NCBI RefSeq assembly: GCF_024055575.1
Contig: NZ_JAMXOE010000003.1
Coordinates: 62,001-126,000 of the forward strand
From: Mucilaginibacter flavidus
Lineage (GTDB): Bacteria; Bacteroidota; Bacteroidia; Sphingobacteriales; Sphingobacteriaceae
Direction of reading: 5' to 3'
DNA: 64,000 nt
This document shows positions 1 to 8,884 of the stretch, piece after piece. Position 1 is the stretch's first letter. Every line of letters starts with the position of its first letter. The translations under genes and the position numbers were made by a program. The notes under the pieces are model-generated. The model was not told the DNA's origin. It saw only the letters and a list, made by a program, of their open reading frames with translations, and did no database searches.

Positions 1-1
1 G

Positions 2-1030
2 TATATTTCCCCGGGGTTTATCGACATCCATATCCATGGAGGCGGCGGTCACGATTTTATGGATAACACTGTGGGCGCATTCTTAGGGATTGCAGAAACC
101 CATGCCCGCTACGGCACCACGGCGATGTGCCCCACTACGCTTACCAGCAGCAAAAAAGATTTGCTGGAAACGCTGCGTATTTATGAATTGGCCGATAAAC
201 AAAATACACAGGGGGCACAATTTATCGGGATGCATTTGGAAGGTCCGTATTTTGCACTTAACCAATGTGGCGCACAGGACCCGCGTTACATCCGCAACCC
301 CGACCCGGAAGAATATAGAGAAATACTTGCAGGCACCACCGCAATTAAACGCTGGAGTGCTGCACCGGAGTTACCTGGTGCAATTGATTTTGGCAAATAC
401 ATAACTGAGCGTGGCATCCTGGCGGCAATAGCCCATACCGATGCCATTTACGAAGACGCGTTGCTTGGTTTTGAAAACGGCTATACTTTGGCAACGCACC
501 TGTATTCGGGGATGCTGGGCGTAACCCGGCGCAACGCCTACCGCTATGCCGGTGTTGTTGAAGCTGCTTTTTTAATTGATGATATGGACGTGGAAATAAT
601 AGCCGATGGAATACACCTGCCGCCGCCTTTGTTGAAACTGGTATACAAAATAAAAGGCGCCGGCCGCACTGCATTGATTACCGATGCCATGCGCGCTGCC
701 GCCATGCCACCCGGCGAAAGTGTTTTAGGCAGCTTAAAAAATGGGCTGAAAGTTATTGTGGAAGACGGCGTAGCCAAACTGCCCGACAGGAGCGCTTTTG
801 CAGGCAGCGTTGCTACATTTGACAGCCTTGTGCGCAATATGATAAAACATGCTGACCTGCCACTGTTGGACGCTATCCAAATGGCAACATTAACGCCGGC
901 AAGGATAATGAACGTTGCAAATAGAAAAGGCTCGATTGAAATTGGCAAGGATGCGGATATTGTAATTTTTGATGAGGACATAAATATTGAAAAGACAATT
1001 GTGAAGGGAAAGGTGATTTATGAACGATGA
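2..1030 (+). CDS. nagA: N-acetylglucosamine-6-phosphate deacetylase (5'-truncated by window edge)
   Basis: It removes acetate from GlcNAc-6-phosphate in the cytoplasm, the first committed step of amino-sugar catabolism and peptidoglycan recycling. The reading frame is open from base 2, before the first ATG at 59. The visible start reads PGFIDIHIHGGGG, the amidohydrolase metal-site HxH and glycine-rich turn, so the N-terminal part (several tens of residues) lies outside the window. Further marks are HLEGPYF, AHTDA, THLYSGM, ITDAMRAA and a C-terminal GKDADIVIFDED, the usual amidohydrolase end in which the beta-sandwich re-forms. About 342 residues are visible of a family that is usually near 380-395. 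The stop overlaps the start of nagB by 11 nt, so the two are translationally coupled. Confidence 0.95.
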   Translation, partial: YISPGFIDIHIHGGGGHDFMDNTVGAFLGIAETHARYGTTAMCPTTLTSSKKDLLETLRIYELADKQNTQGAQFIGMHLEGPYFALNQCGAQDPRYIRNPDPEEYREILAGTTAIKRWSAAPELPGAIDFGKYITERGILAAIAHTDAIYEDALLGFENGYTLATHLYSGMLGVTRRNAYRYAGVVEAAFLIDDMDVEIIADGIHLPPPLLKLVYKIKGAGRTALITDAMRAAAMPPGESVLGSLKNGLKVIVEDGVAKLPDRSAFAGSVATFDSLVRNMIKHADLPLLDAIQMATLTPARIMNVANRKGSIEIGKDADIVIFDEDINIEKTIVKGKVIYER

Positions 1031-1805
1031 CCGTGGTAGAAACATGATGCCCCGCATCCTGGAAGATAATCCAAACGCATATGTTTATTCAAACAGGGCA
1101 GAAATGGGCAGCGCTGCCGCCGAAATGGCTGCGCTAAAAATTGCCGGGCTGCTAACTCAGCAACCTTTCGTAAATATCATTTTCGCAGCTGCACCCTCGC
1201 AAAATGAATTTCTATCAGCATTAACAAAAAATGAAACCATCGATTGGCAACGGGTAAATGCCTTCCATATGGATGAATACATCGGCCTGCCACCAAACGA
1301 TGCGCGGACTTTCGCATCATTCTTGAAAGAAAAAATATTTGACAGCCTGCCGTTCCATACGGTAAACTACATTAACGGGAATGCCGCCGATGTTGCAATT
1401 GAATGCGAACGTTATGCTGCGTTATTAAATGAATATCCCACCGATATAGTTTGCATGGGCATCGGCGAAAACGGCCATATTGCCTTTAACGATCCACCCG
1501 TAGCCAATTTTGACGATCCGCAGCCAGTAAAAGCGGTAACCCTCGATGCCGAATGCAGGCAGCAGCAGGTTAATGATAAATGTTTTGATACGCTGGATGA
1601 AGTGCCTACCCATGCCATAACGTTAACCGTACCCACGCTGATGGCGGGCAAATATATTTATTGTATGGTGCCGGGAGAAAAAAAGGCAAAGGCAGTTTAT
1701 AATACGTTAAGAGCGGAAATTAATGAAAATTGCCCGGCAACTATTTTACGAAGGCACGCAAACACTATATTGTTTTTTGACGAGGATAGCGCACAATTGT
1801 TGTAA
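1020..1805 (+). CDS. nagB: Glucosamine-6-phosphate deaminase
   Basis: It converts glucosamine-6-phosphate to fructose-6-phosphate and ammonia, directly after NagA in the pathway. The 261-residue length fits the short NagB family. Diagnostic motifs are FHMDEYIGLP, carrying the catalytic Asp, and MGIGENGHIAFNDPP, the substrate loop. The ATG at 1020 overlaps the end of nagA; an internal start at 1044 (MPRILEDN side) is possible and would remove the overlap. A gap of 130 nt follows before uxaC, so a new transcription unit may begin there. Confidence 0.95.
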   Translation: MNDDRGRNMMPRILEDNPNAYVYSNRAEMGSAAAEMAALKIAGLLTQQPFVNIIFAAAPSQNEFLSALTKNETIDWQRVNAFHMDEYIGLPPNDARTFASFLKEKIFDSLPFHTVNYINGNAADVAIECERYAALLNEYPTDIVCMGIGENGHIAFNDPPVANFDDPQPVKAVTLDAECRQQQVNDKCFDTLDEVPTHAITLTVPTLMAGKYIYCMVPGEKKAKAVYNTLRAEINENCPATILRRHANTILFFDEDSAQLL

Positions 1806-1935
1806 AAAACTACTTGTGTGAGCTAATTTCGCCTTTGTTTGGGATAAACCCGCGATAAAAAGTATATTGCCCCTGCAAAACAAAAAATGCATCAAACCTG
1901 TGGCCTGCACCCCAATTGGCAGGCATATTTAACAA

Positions 1936-3348
1936 ATGAAAAGTTTTTTAAACGAAGATTTTTTACTCGACACCAAAACTGCGCAGCGCTTATACCATGA
2001 ATATGCTGCCGCCCTGCCCATTATTGATTACCATTGCCACCTGCCGCCCGACCAGATTGCCGACGATATTAATTTTGAAAATATCACCCAAATCTGGTTA
2101 AATGGCGACCACTACAAATGGCGGGCAATGCGGGCAAATGGTGTTAATGAAAGCCTTATTACGGGCAATGCAAGCGATCGGAAAAAATTTGAGCAATGGG
2201 CGGCAACCGTGCCTTATACCTTGCGCAACCCGCTTTACCACTGGACGCATTTAGAGCTGCAACGATATTTTGGTATCAACGAACTACTATCCCCGGCCAC
2301 TGCCCGCAAGATATATGACGAGTGTAGTGAGAAACTGAAATCGCCGGAATACAGCGTGCATAGTCTTATCAAAAGCCATAATGTCGAAGTAGTTTGTACG
2401 ACGGATGACCCGTTGGACAACTTAAATCATCATAGAAAAATAAGTGGAGATGGGTACAGCGTAAAAGTTTTACCTGCTTTTAGGCCTGACAAGGCAATGG
2501 AGGCCGGTGATGTGCATATGCTTTATACATATATCAGCAAACTGGAAACTCAAAGCGGAAACGCCATTTCTGATTTTAATGACTACCTGGCGGCATTAAA
2601 GAAACGACACGACTTTTTTGCCGAAAATGGCTGCAGTCTTTCAGATCACGGCCTGGAGCATTTATATGCCGAGAAATATACGGAAGATGAGGTAAAGCAA
2701 ATTTTTACCAAAATAAGAAAAGAACAAACGCTGACGCCTCACGAAATAGAGCAGTTTAAATCGGCTATGCTGCATAATTTTTCGGTTTGGGATTATGAGA
2801 AAGGCTGGGTGCAGCAATATCATCTTGGGGCATTACGCAACAACAATACCCGCGCGCTTAGCGAGGCCGGTCCGGATACCGGGTATGATTCGATGGGAGA
2901 TTTCAGCCAGGGCAGGGCACTTTCGAAATTTTTGAATCGTCTCGAGGCTGATGGTAAGCTTACCAAAACTATCCTGTACAACCTTAACCCGGCAGATAAT
3001 GAGCTGATAGCAACCATGGCCGGTAATTTTAACGATGGTATAACACCCGGCAAAATGCAGTTTGGTTCGGCCTGGTGGTTTCTCGATCAAAAGGACGGGA
3101 TGATAAAGCAAATAAATGCGCTATCGAACATGGGGTTGTTGAGCAGGATGGTTGGCATGCTGACCGATTCGCGCAGCTTTATGTCGTTTCCGAGGCACGA
3201 GTACTTTCGCAGAATATTGTGCAATTTATTTGGTAATGATATAGAAAACGGCGAATTGCCAAATGACATAAAATGGACGGGCAAAATCATCAGCGATATT
3301 TGCTATTACAATGCTAAAAACTATTTTGATTTTGATAAGGCAAAATGA
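1936..3348 (+). CDS. uxaC: Glucuronate (uronate) isomerase
   Basis: It isomerises D-glucuronate to D-fructuronate and D-galacturonate to D-tagaturonate, the entry step of hexuronate catabolism. The 470-residue length is typical. Near the N-terminus IIDYHCHLPP carries the HxH metal-binding pair, followed by the family block around NITQIWLNGDHYKWRAMR. The C-terminal third contains GSAWWFLDQKDGM and SFMSFPRHEYFRR, also typical of UxaC. The stop overlaps the kdgK start (ATGA). The mannonate/altronate steps (UxuA/UxuB or UxaA/UxaB) are absent here and must be encoded elsewhere. Confidence 0.96.
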   Translation: MKSFLNEDFLLDTKTAQRLYHEYAAALPIIDYHCHLPPDQIADDINFENITQIWLNGDHYKWRAMRANGVNESLITGNASDRKKFEQWAATVPYTLRNPLYHWTHLELQRYFGINELLSPATARKIYDECSEKLKSPEYSVHSLIKSHNVEVVCTTDDPLDNLNHHRKISGDGYSVKVLPAFRPDKAMEAGDVHMLYTYISKLETQSGNAISDFNDYLAALKKRHDFFAENGCSLSDHGLEHLYAEKYTEDEVKQIFTKIRKEQTLTPHEIEQFKSAMLHNFSVWDYEKGWVQQYHLGALRNNNTRALSEAGPDTGYDSMGDFSQGRALSKFLNRLEADGKLTKTILYNLNPADNELIATMAGNFNDGITPGKMQFGSAWWFLDQKDGMIKQINALSNMGLLSRMVGMLTDSRSFMSFPRHEYFRRILCNLFGNDIENGELPNDIKWTGKIISDICYYNAKNYFDFDKAK

Positions 3349-4376
3349 GCGGGATATTTAACAAACAACACGGCAAAATATTATCCTTCGGCGAACTATT
3401 GTTACGCATAACGCCCGATGCCGATGGGGCATGGCTTACCGACAATCAATTGCCGGTTTATGTGGGCGGTGCCGAATTGAACGTAGCAACTGCTCTTGCT
3501 TTGTGGGATTTGCCGTCATCGTATTTTACAGCGCTGCCGGATAATGGCCTGTCGGCACAAATAATCAAACATCTTACCGATAAAAAAATAGATACCTCAC
3601 CGGTTTTTTATGGTGATGGCAGGCTGGGCTTGTACTTTTTAACCAGCGGGCAGGATTTAAAGCATGATGCTTTAATTTATGACCGCGCCGGTTCGGCATT
3701 TGCCAATCTTAAACCGGGGGTAATTGACTGGGATAAAGTGCTGCGGGATGTAAGCTGGTTTCATTTCAGCGCAATATGCCCGGCCATTAGCCAAAATGTT
3801 GCTGACGTTTGTTTGGAAGTTTTGCAGGTGGCGTCAAAAAAACAAATAACTATTTCATTAGATTTAAACTATCGTTCCAAACTATGGAAATATGGTAAAA
3901 ACCCAGTTGAAGTGATGCCACAACTCGCAAAATATTGTGATTTGATAATGGGTAACGTTTGGGCCACCGAAACCATGCTTGGTATTCCCGTTGAGCCGAA
4001 CATCCATGAATCGGGTCAAAAAAGTATCTATTTAAAGGAAGCGCTGAATTCATCTGAACATATTACACTGCAATATCCAAGGTGTAAGGCTGTCGCTAAC
4101 ACGTTTAGATTTGATGCTTCATCTGAAATTAATTATTACACAACATTATTTACCGGCGGAGACTTTTACAGTTCGCACGAATATCAGTCGGATAAGGTGG
4201 TAGATAAGGTGGGCAGCGGCGATTGTTTTATGGCGGGAATAATTTATGGATTTTACAACCAGGCCAGCCCCACCGAAACCCTTGAATTTGCAACGGCAGC
4301 CGCATTTGAACAATTGTTTGTTAAAAGTGATGCTACCGATAAAACCGTTGATGAAATTAAAACCGCAATAAGATGA
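3345..4376 (+). CDS. kdgK: 2-dehydro-3-deoxygluconokinase (PfkB family)
   Basis: It phosphorylates 2-keto-3-deoxygluconate (KDG) to KDPG with ATP. The protein is a 343-residue ribokinase-fold sugar kinase. The N-terminal ILSFGELLLRITP and the YVGGAELNVA substrate lid match KDG kinases, and the C-terminal signature VDKVGSGDCFMAGII holds the catalytic Asp of the GAGD-type anion hole. It overlaps uxaC and kdgA by 4 nt on each side (ATGA), so it sits in the middle of a tightly coupled operon. The neighbours make KDG the confident substrate. Confidence 0.94.
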   Translation: MSGIFNKQHGKILSFGELLLRITPDADGAWLTDNQLPVYVGGAELNVATALALWDLPSSYFTALPDNGLSAQIIKHLTDKKIDTSPVFYGDGRLGLYFLTSGQDLKHDALIYDRAGSAFANLKPGVIDWDKVLRDVSWFHFSAICPAISQNVADVCLEVLQVASKKQITISLDLNYRSKLWKYGKNPVEVMPQLAKYCDLIMGNVWATETMLGIPVEPNIHESGQKSIYLKEALNSSEHITLQYPRCKAVANTFRFDASSEINYYTTLFTGGDFYSSHEYQSDKVVDKVGSGDCFMAGIIYGFYNQASPTETLEFATAAAFEQLFVKSDATDKTVDEIKTAIR

Positions 4377-5032
4377 AAATAAAAAAAGCCGTTTTGAGCA
4401 ACATACTTGCGCAGGGTATGCTGCCGCTGTTTTTTTATGAAGATGCTGTTGTAAGCCTCGAAATAATAAGTACGCTTTACAAAGCGGGCGTACGGGTAAT
4501 TGAATACACCAACAGGGGAAAAGAAGCGCTCGACAACTTTAAGGCGATAAAAAAAGTGGTTAACAAGGAAATGCCGGGACTGTATTTAGGTATCGGTACA
4601 ATAAAAAATGTATCGGATGCAGAAGCATTTATTGACGTTGGGGCTGATTTTATTGTTTCGCCGATAGTAAACCCGGAAGTGGCAAAAGTTGCTCACAAAC
4701 ATAAACTATTGTGGATACCCGGCTGCATGACACCGACCGAAATTTATCTCGCCCAAAAAAACGGCGCCGATTTGATAAAGATATTCCCCGCAAATATATT
4801 AGGTCCGGCTTTTATCAGCTCGGTTAGGGAGTTGTTCCCGGGTCAGCTGTTTATTCCAACAGGCGGAGTTGAAATGAATGCCAAAAATATAAGTTCGTGG
4901 TTTCATGCCGGGGTAGGTGCGGTAGGCATGGGCAGCAAGCTGATTACTAAAGAAATACTTGAAAAACGCCAATACGACCAATTATACAACGATACCATTA
5001 AAGCCATCGAGATGGTAAAGGCCGCCATGTAA
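4373..5032 (+). CDS. kdgA: 2-dehydro-3-deoxyphosphogluconate aldolase
   Basis: It cleaves KDPG into pyruvate and glyceraldehyde-3-phosphate, the last step of the uronate branch. The 219-residue TIM barrel shows the class I aldolase marks: VIEYTNRG with the catalytic Glu/Arg region, LGIGTIKN, PGCMTPTEI, LIKIFPAN with the Schiff-base Lys, and IPTGGV for phosphate binding. The start overlaps the kdgK stop. The transporter gene follows after 20 nt. Confidence 0.95.
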   Translation: MKIKKAVLSNILAQGMLPLFFYEDAVVSLEIISTLYKAGVRVIEYTNRGKEALDNFKAIKKVVNKEMPGLYLGIGTIKNVSDAEAFIDVGADFIVSPIVNPEVAKVAHKHKLLWIPGCMTPTEIYLAQKNGADLIKIFPANILGPAFISSVRELFPGQLFIPTGGVEMNAKNISSWFHAGVGAVGMGSKLITKEILEKRQYDQLYNDTIKAIEMVKAAM

Positions 5033-5052
5033 ATAAACCTAACGCCATAATT

Positions 5053-6345
5053 ATGAACGATGCTAAACCAGGTAATTACAGGTGGGTAGTAGTTGCACTG
5101 TTATTTTTTGCTACTACTATTAACTATTTAGACAGGCAGATAATAGGCTTGTTGAAACCAACCTTAGCTGCGCAATTTAATTGGACCGAGATCGACTATA
5201 AAAACATAGTAAAAGCCTTTACCGCGGCCTATGCTATAGGATTGCTGGTTTTTGGGAACTTTATTGATAAGATAGGCACAAAATTAGGGTTGACCATCTC
5301 CGTAATTATTTGGAGCGTAGCGGCAATGCTCCATGCCGCTGTTAAAAGTACTTTTGGATTTGGTGCGGTGAGGGTTGGGTTGGGCCTTGGCGAATCTGGG
5401 AATTTTCCATCGGCCATTAAAGCGGTTGCGGAGTGGTTTCCCAAAAGAGAGCGGGCGTTTGCCACTGGTATCTTTAATTCTGGCGCTAATATTGGCGCTG
5501 TAGCTGCACCGATACTTGTTCCTTGGATATTAGGAATTTATGGTTGGCAAATGGCTTTTTTGATTACCGGCTCTATCGGGTTTATCTGGCTTGTTTTTTG
5601 GCTGATTTTTTACGAAATTCCTTCAAAACATAAAAAAGTAACTGCTGCTGAATATGAGTTTATAAACAGCGATGTTGATGAAGTTGTGGTGCCTTCGGAT
5701 GTTGGAAAAAAAGTAAGGTGGGTTCAGCTTCTTGGACTAAGGCAAACATGGACGTTTGTGGTTGGTAAGTTACTAACCGACCCCATATGGTATTTCTTCT
5801 TATTCTGGCTGCCTTCGTATTTTTCAAGCACCTTTAAACTCGACCTTACCAAGCCAAGCCTGCCTTTGGCTATAGTTTACACTGCAACAACAATCGGTAG
5901 TATTGGCGGGGGCTATCTTTCCTCATGGCTGATAAAAATCGGCTGGCCGGTATTCAGGGCGCGTAAAACGGCCATGCTTATTTTTGCCTTTTGCGTAGTG
6001 CCGATCATTGCAGCCCGCTTTGCCACCAATATTTGGCAGGCCGTCGCCCTGATTGGATTGGCCGCTGCGGCACACCAGGCGTGGAGCGCCAGCATCTTTA
6101 CTACGGCCTCTGATATGTTCCCAAAAAGAGCTGTTAGCTCAGTAGTTGGTATCGGAAGTATGGCTGGTGCTATCGGCGGATTCTTTTTCCCTGATGTAAT
6201 CGGATATATTTTGCAATCAAACAAGGATGCCGGTCATATTGTTGTAGGTTATAATATAATTTTTGCAATATGTGGCTGTGCTTATCTGCTAGCATGGGTA
6301 CTCATGCACGTATTGTCGCCCCGGATGAAAAAAGTCGAGCTTTAA
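5053..6345 (+). CDS. MFS hexuronate transporter, ExuT/ACS type
   Basis: This is a 430-residue major facilitator of the anion:cation symporter type with about 12 hydrophobic segments. The N-terminus contains NYLDRQIIGLLKP at the end of helix 1, and VGLGLGESGNFPSAIKA plus EWFPKRERAFATGIFNSG follow between helices, the hallmark blocks of the ExuT/GudP group. Its position 20 nt after kdgA in an operon for glucuronate/galacturonate breakdown makes a hexuronate the likely cargo, imported across the inner membrane. Hexonates such as galactonate are an alternative. Two bases after its stop begins a truncated dehydrogenase remnant. Confidence 0.88.
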   Translation: MNDAKPGNYRWVVVALLFFATTINYLDRQIIGLLKPTLAAQFNWTEIDYKNIVKAFTAAYAIGLLVFGNFIDKIGTKLGLTISVIIWSVAAMLHAAVKSTFGFGAVRVGLGLGESGNFPSAIKAVAEWFPKRERAFATGIFNSGANIGAVAAPILVPWILGIYGWQMAFLITGSIGFIWLVFWLIFYEIPSKHKKVTAAEYEFINSDVDEVVVPSDVGKKVRWVQLLGLRQTWTFVVGKLLTDPIWYFFLFWLPSYFSSTFKLDLTKPSLPLAIVYTATTIGSIGGGYLSSWLIKIGWPVFRARKTAMLIFAFCVVPIIAARFATNIWQAVALIGLAAAAHQAWSASIFTTASDMFPKRAVSSVVGIGSMAGAIGGFFFPDVIGYILQSNKDAGHIVVGYNIIFAICGCAYLLAWVLMHVLSPRMKKVEL

Positions 6346-6347
6346 AA

Positions 6348-6515
6348 ATGAAAACACTGGTTTGTACCACTCCCGGAACACTTGAATACAAAACCACAGA
6401 AAGGCCTGTTTTACAAAAAAGGCAGGCTATTATAAAGGTAAAACGCATTGGCATTTGCCGTACCGATCTGCATGCTTTCGAAGGAACCCAGCCATATTTT
6501 GAATACTATTATTAG
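6348..6515 (+). pseudogene. Truncated zinc-type alcohol dehydrogenase (N-terminal remnant)
   Basis: The 55 codons begin MKTLVCTTPGTLEYKTTERP and continue with IGICRTDLHAFEGTQPYFEY, the start of a GroES-fold medium-chain dehydrogenase including the zinc-ligand Cys. An intact member would continue with the PRILGHE motif and about 280 more residues. Here the frame meets a stop two codons after FEY, and I find no continuation in other frames before 6664. The gene starts 2 nt after the transporter stop, so it was the last cistron of the uronate operon. The downstream 150 nt hold word-like repeats (GTGTTC..., and a stretch ending in GTGGTTAAAA) that may mark the deletion junction. Confidence 0.8.
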
Positions 6516-6663
6516 GTTTTTGTAATTTAACCAAAATAAAAGTATCTGATAATGAGTGTGTTCCATAGCGTTCCGGGTGTTCGGCGCAGAAAAATGGAAC
6601 GCTTGCATCATCATTAAAACTAGTGTTCTTTATTTTTTCTCCGTGTTCTTTGTGGTTAAAAAC

Positions 6664-7482
6664 TCACAACGACGTTTCCGAATAACTTATCCCCTCCAAA
6701 AAATCCAACACCACTTCATTAAACTCATCCGGGTGTTCCAAATTTGGCATATGGCCGGCATCTTCAACAATTACCAGCTTACAATTTTGTAGTTTTTCCT
6801 GCATTTCTTCGGCTTTGGCAACCGGGGTAAACTCGTCCTGGCGACCAACCACAACTAAAGTAGGTACGTTAACAGATGGCAGCACCAAGTTTAGGTAATC
6901 AATCCTTTCCGCACGGGCGCGCAGGGCAGTTGCAGCACCCTTTGGTAAAGTTGATTTCATCATTTTAATCACGTACGCCGCAACTTCAGGCATCGTTTTA
7001 ACGTGTTCGCGCAGTATCATTTTAAAAATAGCGTCATCGGCGTAAAAATCCATACCTTCTTTTTCCAAACGGTCGGCCGTGTCGTAGCGGATCTGCTTGG
7101 CTTCGGGTGTATCCAAGCTTGCAAATGTATCGGCCAGTATCATGCTTTTAACCCGTTTTGGCGCCTGCCTGAAAATCTCCATAATAAACTGCCCGCCCTG
7201 TGAGAGTCCCGCAAGATGGAAGTTTACTATACCTAAACTATCCATTAAGGCAAGCATATCCGTTGCATAATCCTCAAACCGGGAGGTGTCGGATTTTGGC
7301 AGCGCAGTTTTACCGTATCCGCGTAAATCGGGTGCAATAACCTGGTATTGCTTCGAAAAGGCGTCGATTTGCGGGTCCCACATTGTATGGTCGAAAGGAT
7401 GACCATGTACCAGCAGGAGGGGTTCGCCGGTGCCTGTTACTTTATAAAAAAGGTTGATATTATTGACTTTTGCGGTAGGCAT
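6664..7482 (-). CDS. Alpha/beta hydrolase
   Basis: This is a cytoplasmic alpha/beta-fold hydrolase of about 272 residues, resembling 3-oxoadipate enol-lactonase, haloperoxidase and esterase relatives. Visible motifs are LLLVHGHPFDHTMW for the oxyanion strand, LAGLSQGGQ with the nucleophile Ser, VVGRQDEFTP with the Asp, and AGHMPNLEHP with the His. I chose the start at 7482 (MPTAKVNN) because the ORF upstream adds only nine unmatched residues; 7509 is the alternative. The substrate cannot be told from the sequence. It lies downstream of the CDGSH gene on the same strand, separated by a perfect palindrome. Confidence 0.85.
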   Translation of the reverse strand: MPTAKVNNINLFYKVTGTGEPLLLVHGHPFDHTMWDPQIDAFSKQYQVIAPDLRGYGKTALPKSDTSRFEDYATDMLALMDSLGIVNFHLAGLSQGGQFIMEIFRQAPKRVKSMILADTFASLDTPEAKQIRYDTADRLEKEGMDFYADDAIFKMILREHVKTMPEVAAYVIKMMKSTLPKGAATALRARAERIDYLNLVLPSVNVPTLVVVGRQDEFTPVAKAEEMQEKLQNCKLVIVEDAGHMPNLEHPDEFNEVVLDFLEGISYSETSL

Positions 7483-7512
7483 GGGTGGGAATTTAAAGTA
7501 TAACATCAATAA

Positions 7513-7543
7513 GAATTACGAAGTTTTCTAAACTTCGTAATTC
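7513..7543. repeat. Perfect palindrome, 14-bp arms, GTTT/AAAC core
   Basis: The arm GAATTACGAAGTTT is followed by a 3-nt loop (TCT) and its exact complement. It lies between two minus-strand genes and has no T-run, so a simple terminator role is not obvious. It shares the GTTT..AAAC apex with the palindromes at 9607, 32347 and 57205, while the outer arm differs. Confidence 0.8.
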
Positions 7544-7556
7544 TTTAGTCATTAAA

Positions 7557-7781
7557 CTATACTTTCTTTGGAGGCAAATCGAACGCAACAGCATTGTGCT
7601 CAAAATGCCCTTTGTGCGAGCCATCACAAAATGGCTTATTGGCCGATAAGCCGCAGCGGCAAATAGATACAATCGTACGGCCCTGCAAGCCGTATTCGTT
7701 GCCTTGCATATCTACAATTTCAAAATCGCCCTCAATTTTTACCGAACCGTTGTTGTTTATGGTAAGTTTAGTTTTTTCCAT
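7557..7781 (-). CDS. CDGSH-type [2Fe-2S] protein
   Basis: This small 74-residue protein has a single CDGSH iron-sulfur site: CRCGLSANKPFCDGSH supplies three Cys and one His as cluster ligands. The N-terminal half (KIEGDFEIVDMQGNEYGL) is the usual lead strand of bacterial members. The family is linked to redox sensing and cluster transfer, but the partner here is unknown. An imperfect -7 element (TACTTTCG, read on the minus strand) lies just upstream of the start. Confidence 0.9.
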   Translation of the reverse strand: MEKTKLTINNNGSVKIEGDFEIVDMQGNEYGLQGRTIVSICRCGLSANKPFCDGSHKGHFEHNAVAFDLPPKKV

Positions 7782-8000
7782 GGATTATTGTTTTGTGCGA
7801 AAGTAATAATCCTTTGCTGGTTATGGCGAATTGATGTTTATATAAATGGAATTTAGTTAGCGACACGAAGCCCCCGCCTTATAACATCTGGTTTTTTTGC
7901 GCTGAAATACATAATAAAATACCGTTAAAAAACGGGGCAGATAAGTCGTGCATAATTTTTAATTTAGCATATAATTAAACCGACACCTTTTTACTGAAAT

Positions 8001-8756
8001 ATGAATTACCCCGGCCATTCCGTTAAACAGCAGGCTTTTAATATAACGGCTGTTAAAGCCATTCAGCATCAACTAAACAAAAAGGGTTGTGGCCCGGTTG
8101 ATATTGATGGCGATTTTGACCACAATACTCACTACGCGGTCATGCTTTTTCAAACCCGTTTTACCGATTGCTTTGGCAATCCCCTGAAAATTGATGGAAT
8201 TGTTGGTCCTGTTACGTGGTCGTCATTATTTAGCAACAGGAATGTTAAAACGATTACAAGGGCACCTAATACCCTGCTGGCTGCAGTTTTGGATGTTGCG
8301 AGATCACAGCTGGGAATAAAGGAGTTTTCTTCCGGCGGCAATGATGGCTCCACGGTAACCAAGTACCATGACGCTGCGGGTATTCGGCATGGGCAATGCT
8401 GGGCTATGGCTTTTGTTTACTGGTGCTTTAACCAGGCCAGTATACACCTTGAAGTTTCAAACCCATTGTATAAAACCGGCGATGTGTTTGAAACCATAGT
8501 TAAATCAAAATGTAAAATAATTACGCCGAAGGATGCAAAAATTGATGCAGGACGAGTGTTGCCGGGGCAAATATTCATTATTTCTACAGGCGGCGGTCAT
8601 AGCCATACCGGGTTAATCGAAAAAATTGAAAATGAAATGCTGATAACTATCGAAGGCAATATAAGCCACCAAAATACCTGCGATGCCATCGGCGTTTTCA
8701 GAAGAACCGGCCGGATGATTGAATCAATTAATACCGGGTTTATAGAGTTTGAGTAG
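8001..8756 (+). CDS. Peptidoglycan-binding and CHAP-domain hydrolase
   Basis: This is a 251-residue two-domain protein. Residues about 15-80 form a PG-binding type 1 domain (VKAIQHQLNKKGCGPVDIDG ... IDGIVGPVTWSSL). Residues about 95-235 form a CHAP amidase/endopeptidase with catalytic Cys in HGQCWAMAFVYW and His in GGGHSHTGLI. No signal peptide is visible, so export may depend on another system or the protein may act after lysis. The layout resembles phage endolysins, but no phage genes lie nearby. It is monocistronic and faces the esterase gene convergently. Confidence 0.85.
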   Translation: MNYPGHSVKQQAFNITAVKAIQHQLNKKGCGPVDIDGDFDHNTHYAVMLFQTRFTDCFGNPLKIDGIVGPVTWSSLFSNRNVKTITRAPNTLLAAVLDVARSQLGIKEFSSGGNDGSTVTKYHDAAGIRHGQCWAMAFVYWCFNQASIHLEVSNPLYKTGDVFETIVKSKCKIITPKDAKIDAGRVLPGQIFIISTGGGHSHTGLIEKIENEMLITIEGNISHQNTCDAIGVFRRTGRMIESINTGFIEFE

Positions 8757-8758
8757 GG

Positions 8759-8880
8759 AAGAGAGCCAAGAATCAAGAAGCAAGAGCCAAAAGTCAAGAA
8801 CCAAAAGTCAGGAACTAGGAGTAAAAAAAAGAAATAGCCCTTTCTTTTCTTGGCTCTTGATTCTTGGCTCTCAATTCTTA
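8759..8880. repeat. Inverted pair of 7-nt word arrays
   Basis: The left arm (8759-8822) reads as successive heptads such as AGAGCCA, AGAATCA, AGAAGCA, AGAGCCA, AAAGTCA, AGAACCA. The right arm (about 8841-8880) is the inverted form with the same period (TCTTGGC, TCTTGAT, TCTTGGC, TCTCAAT). It fills the space between the convergent stops of the CHAP gene and the esterase and would fold into a long imperfect hairpin, so it may terminate both genes. Confidence 0.8.
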
Positions 8881-8884
8881 ACCA

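Noticed and set aside
8001..8756. Prophage remnant
   Set aside because: The CHAP protein resembles endolysins, but no other phage gene or attachment site is nearby.
8759..8880. CRISPR-like short repeats
   Set aside because: Units of 7-9 nt are contiguous without unique spacers, arms are inverted, and no cas genes are present.
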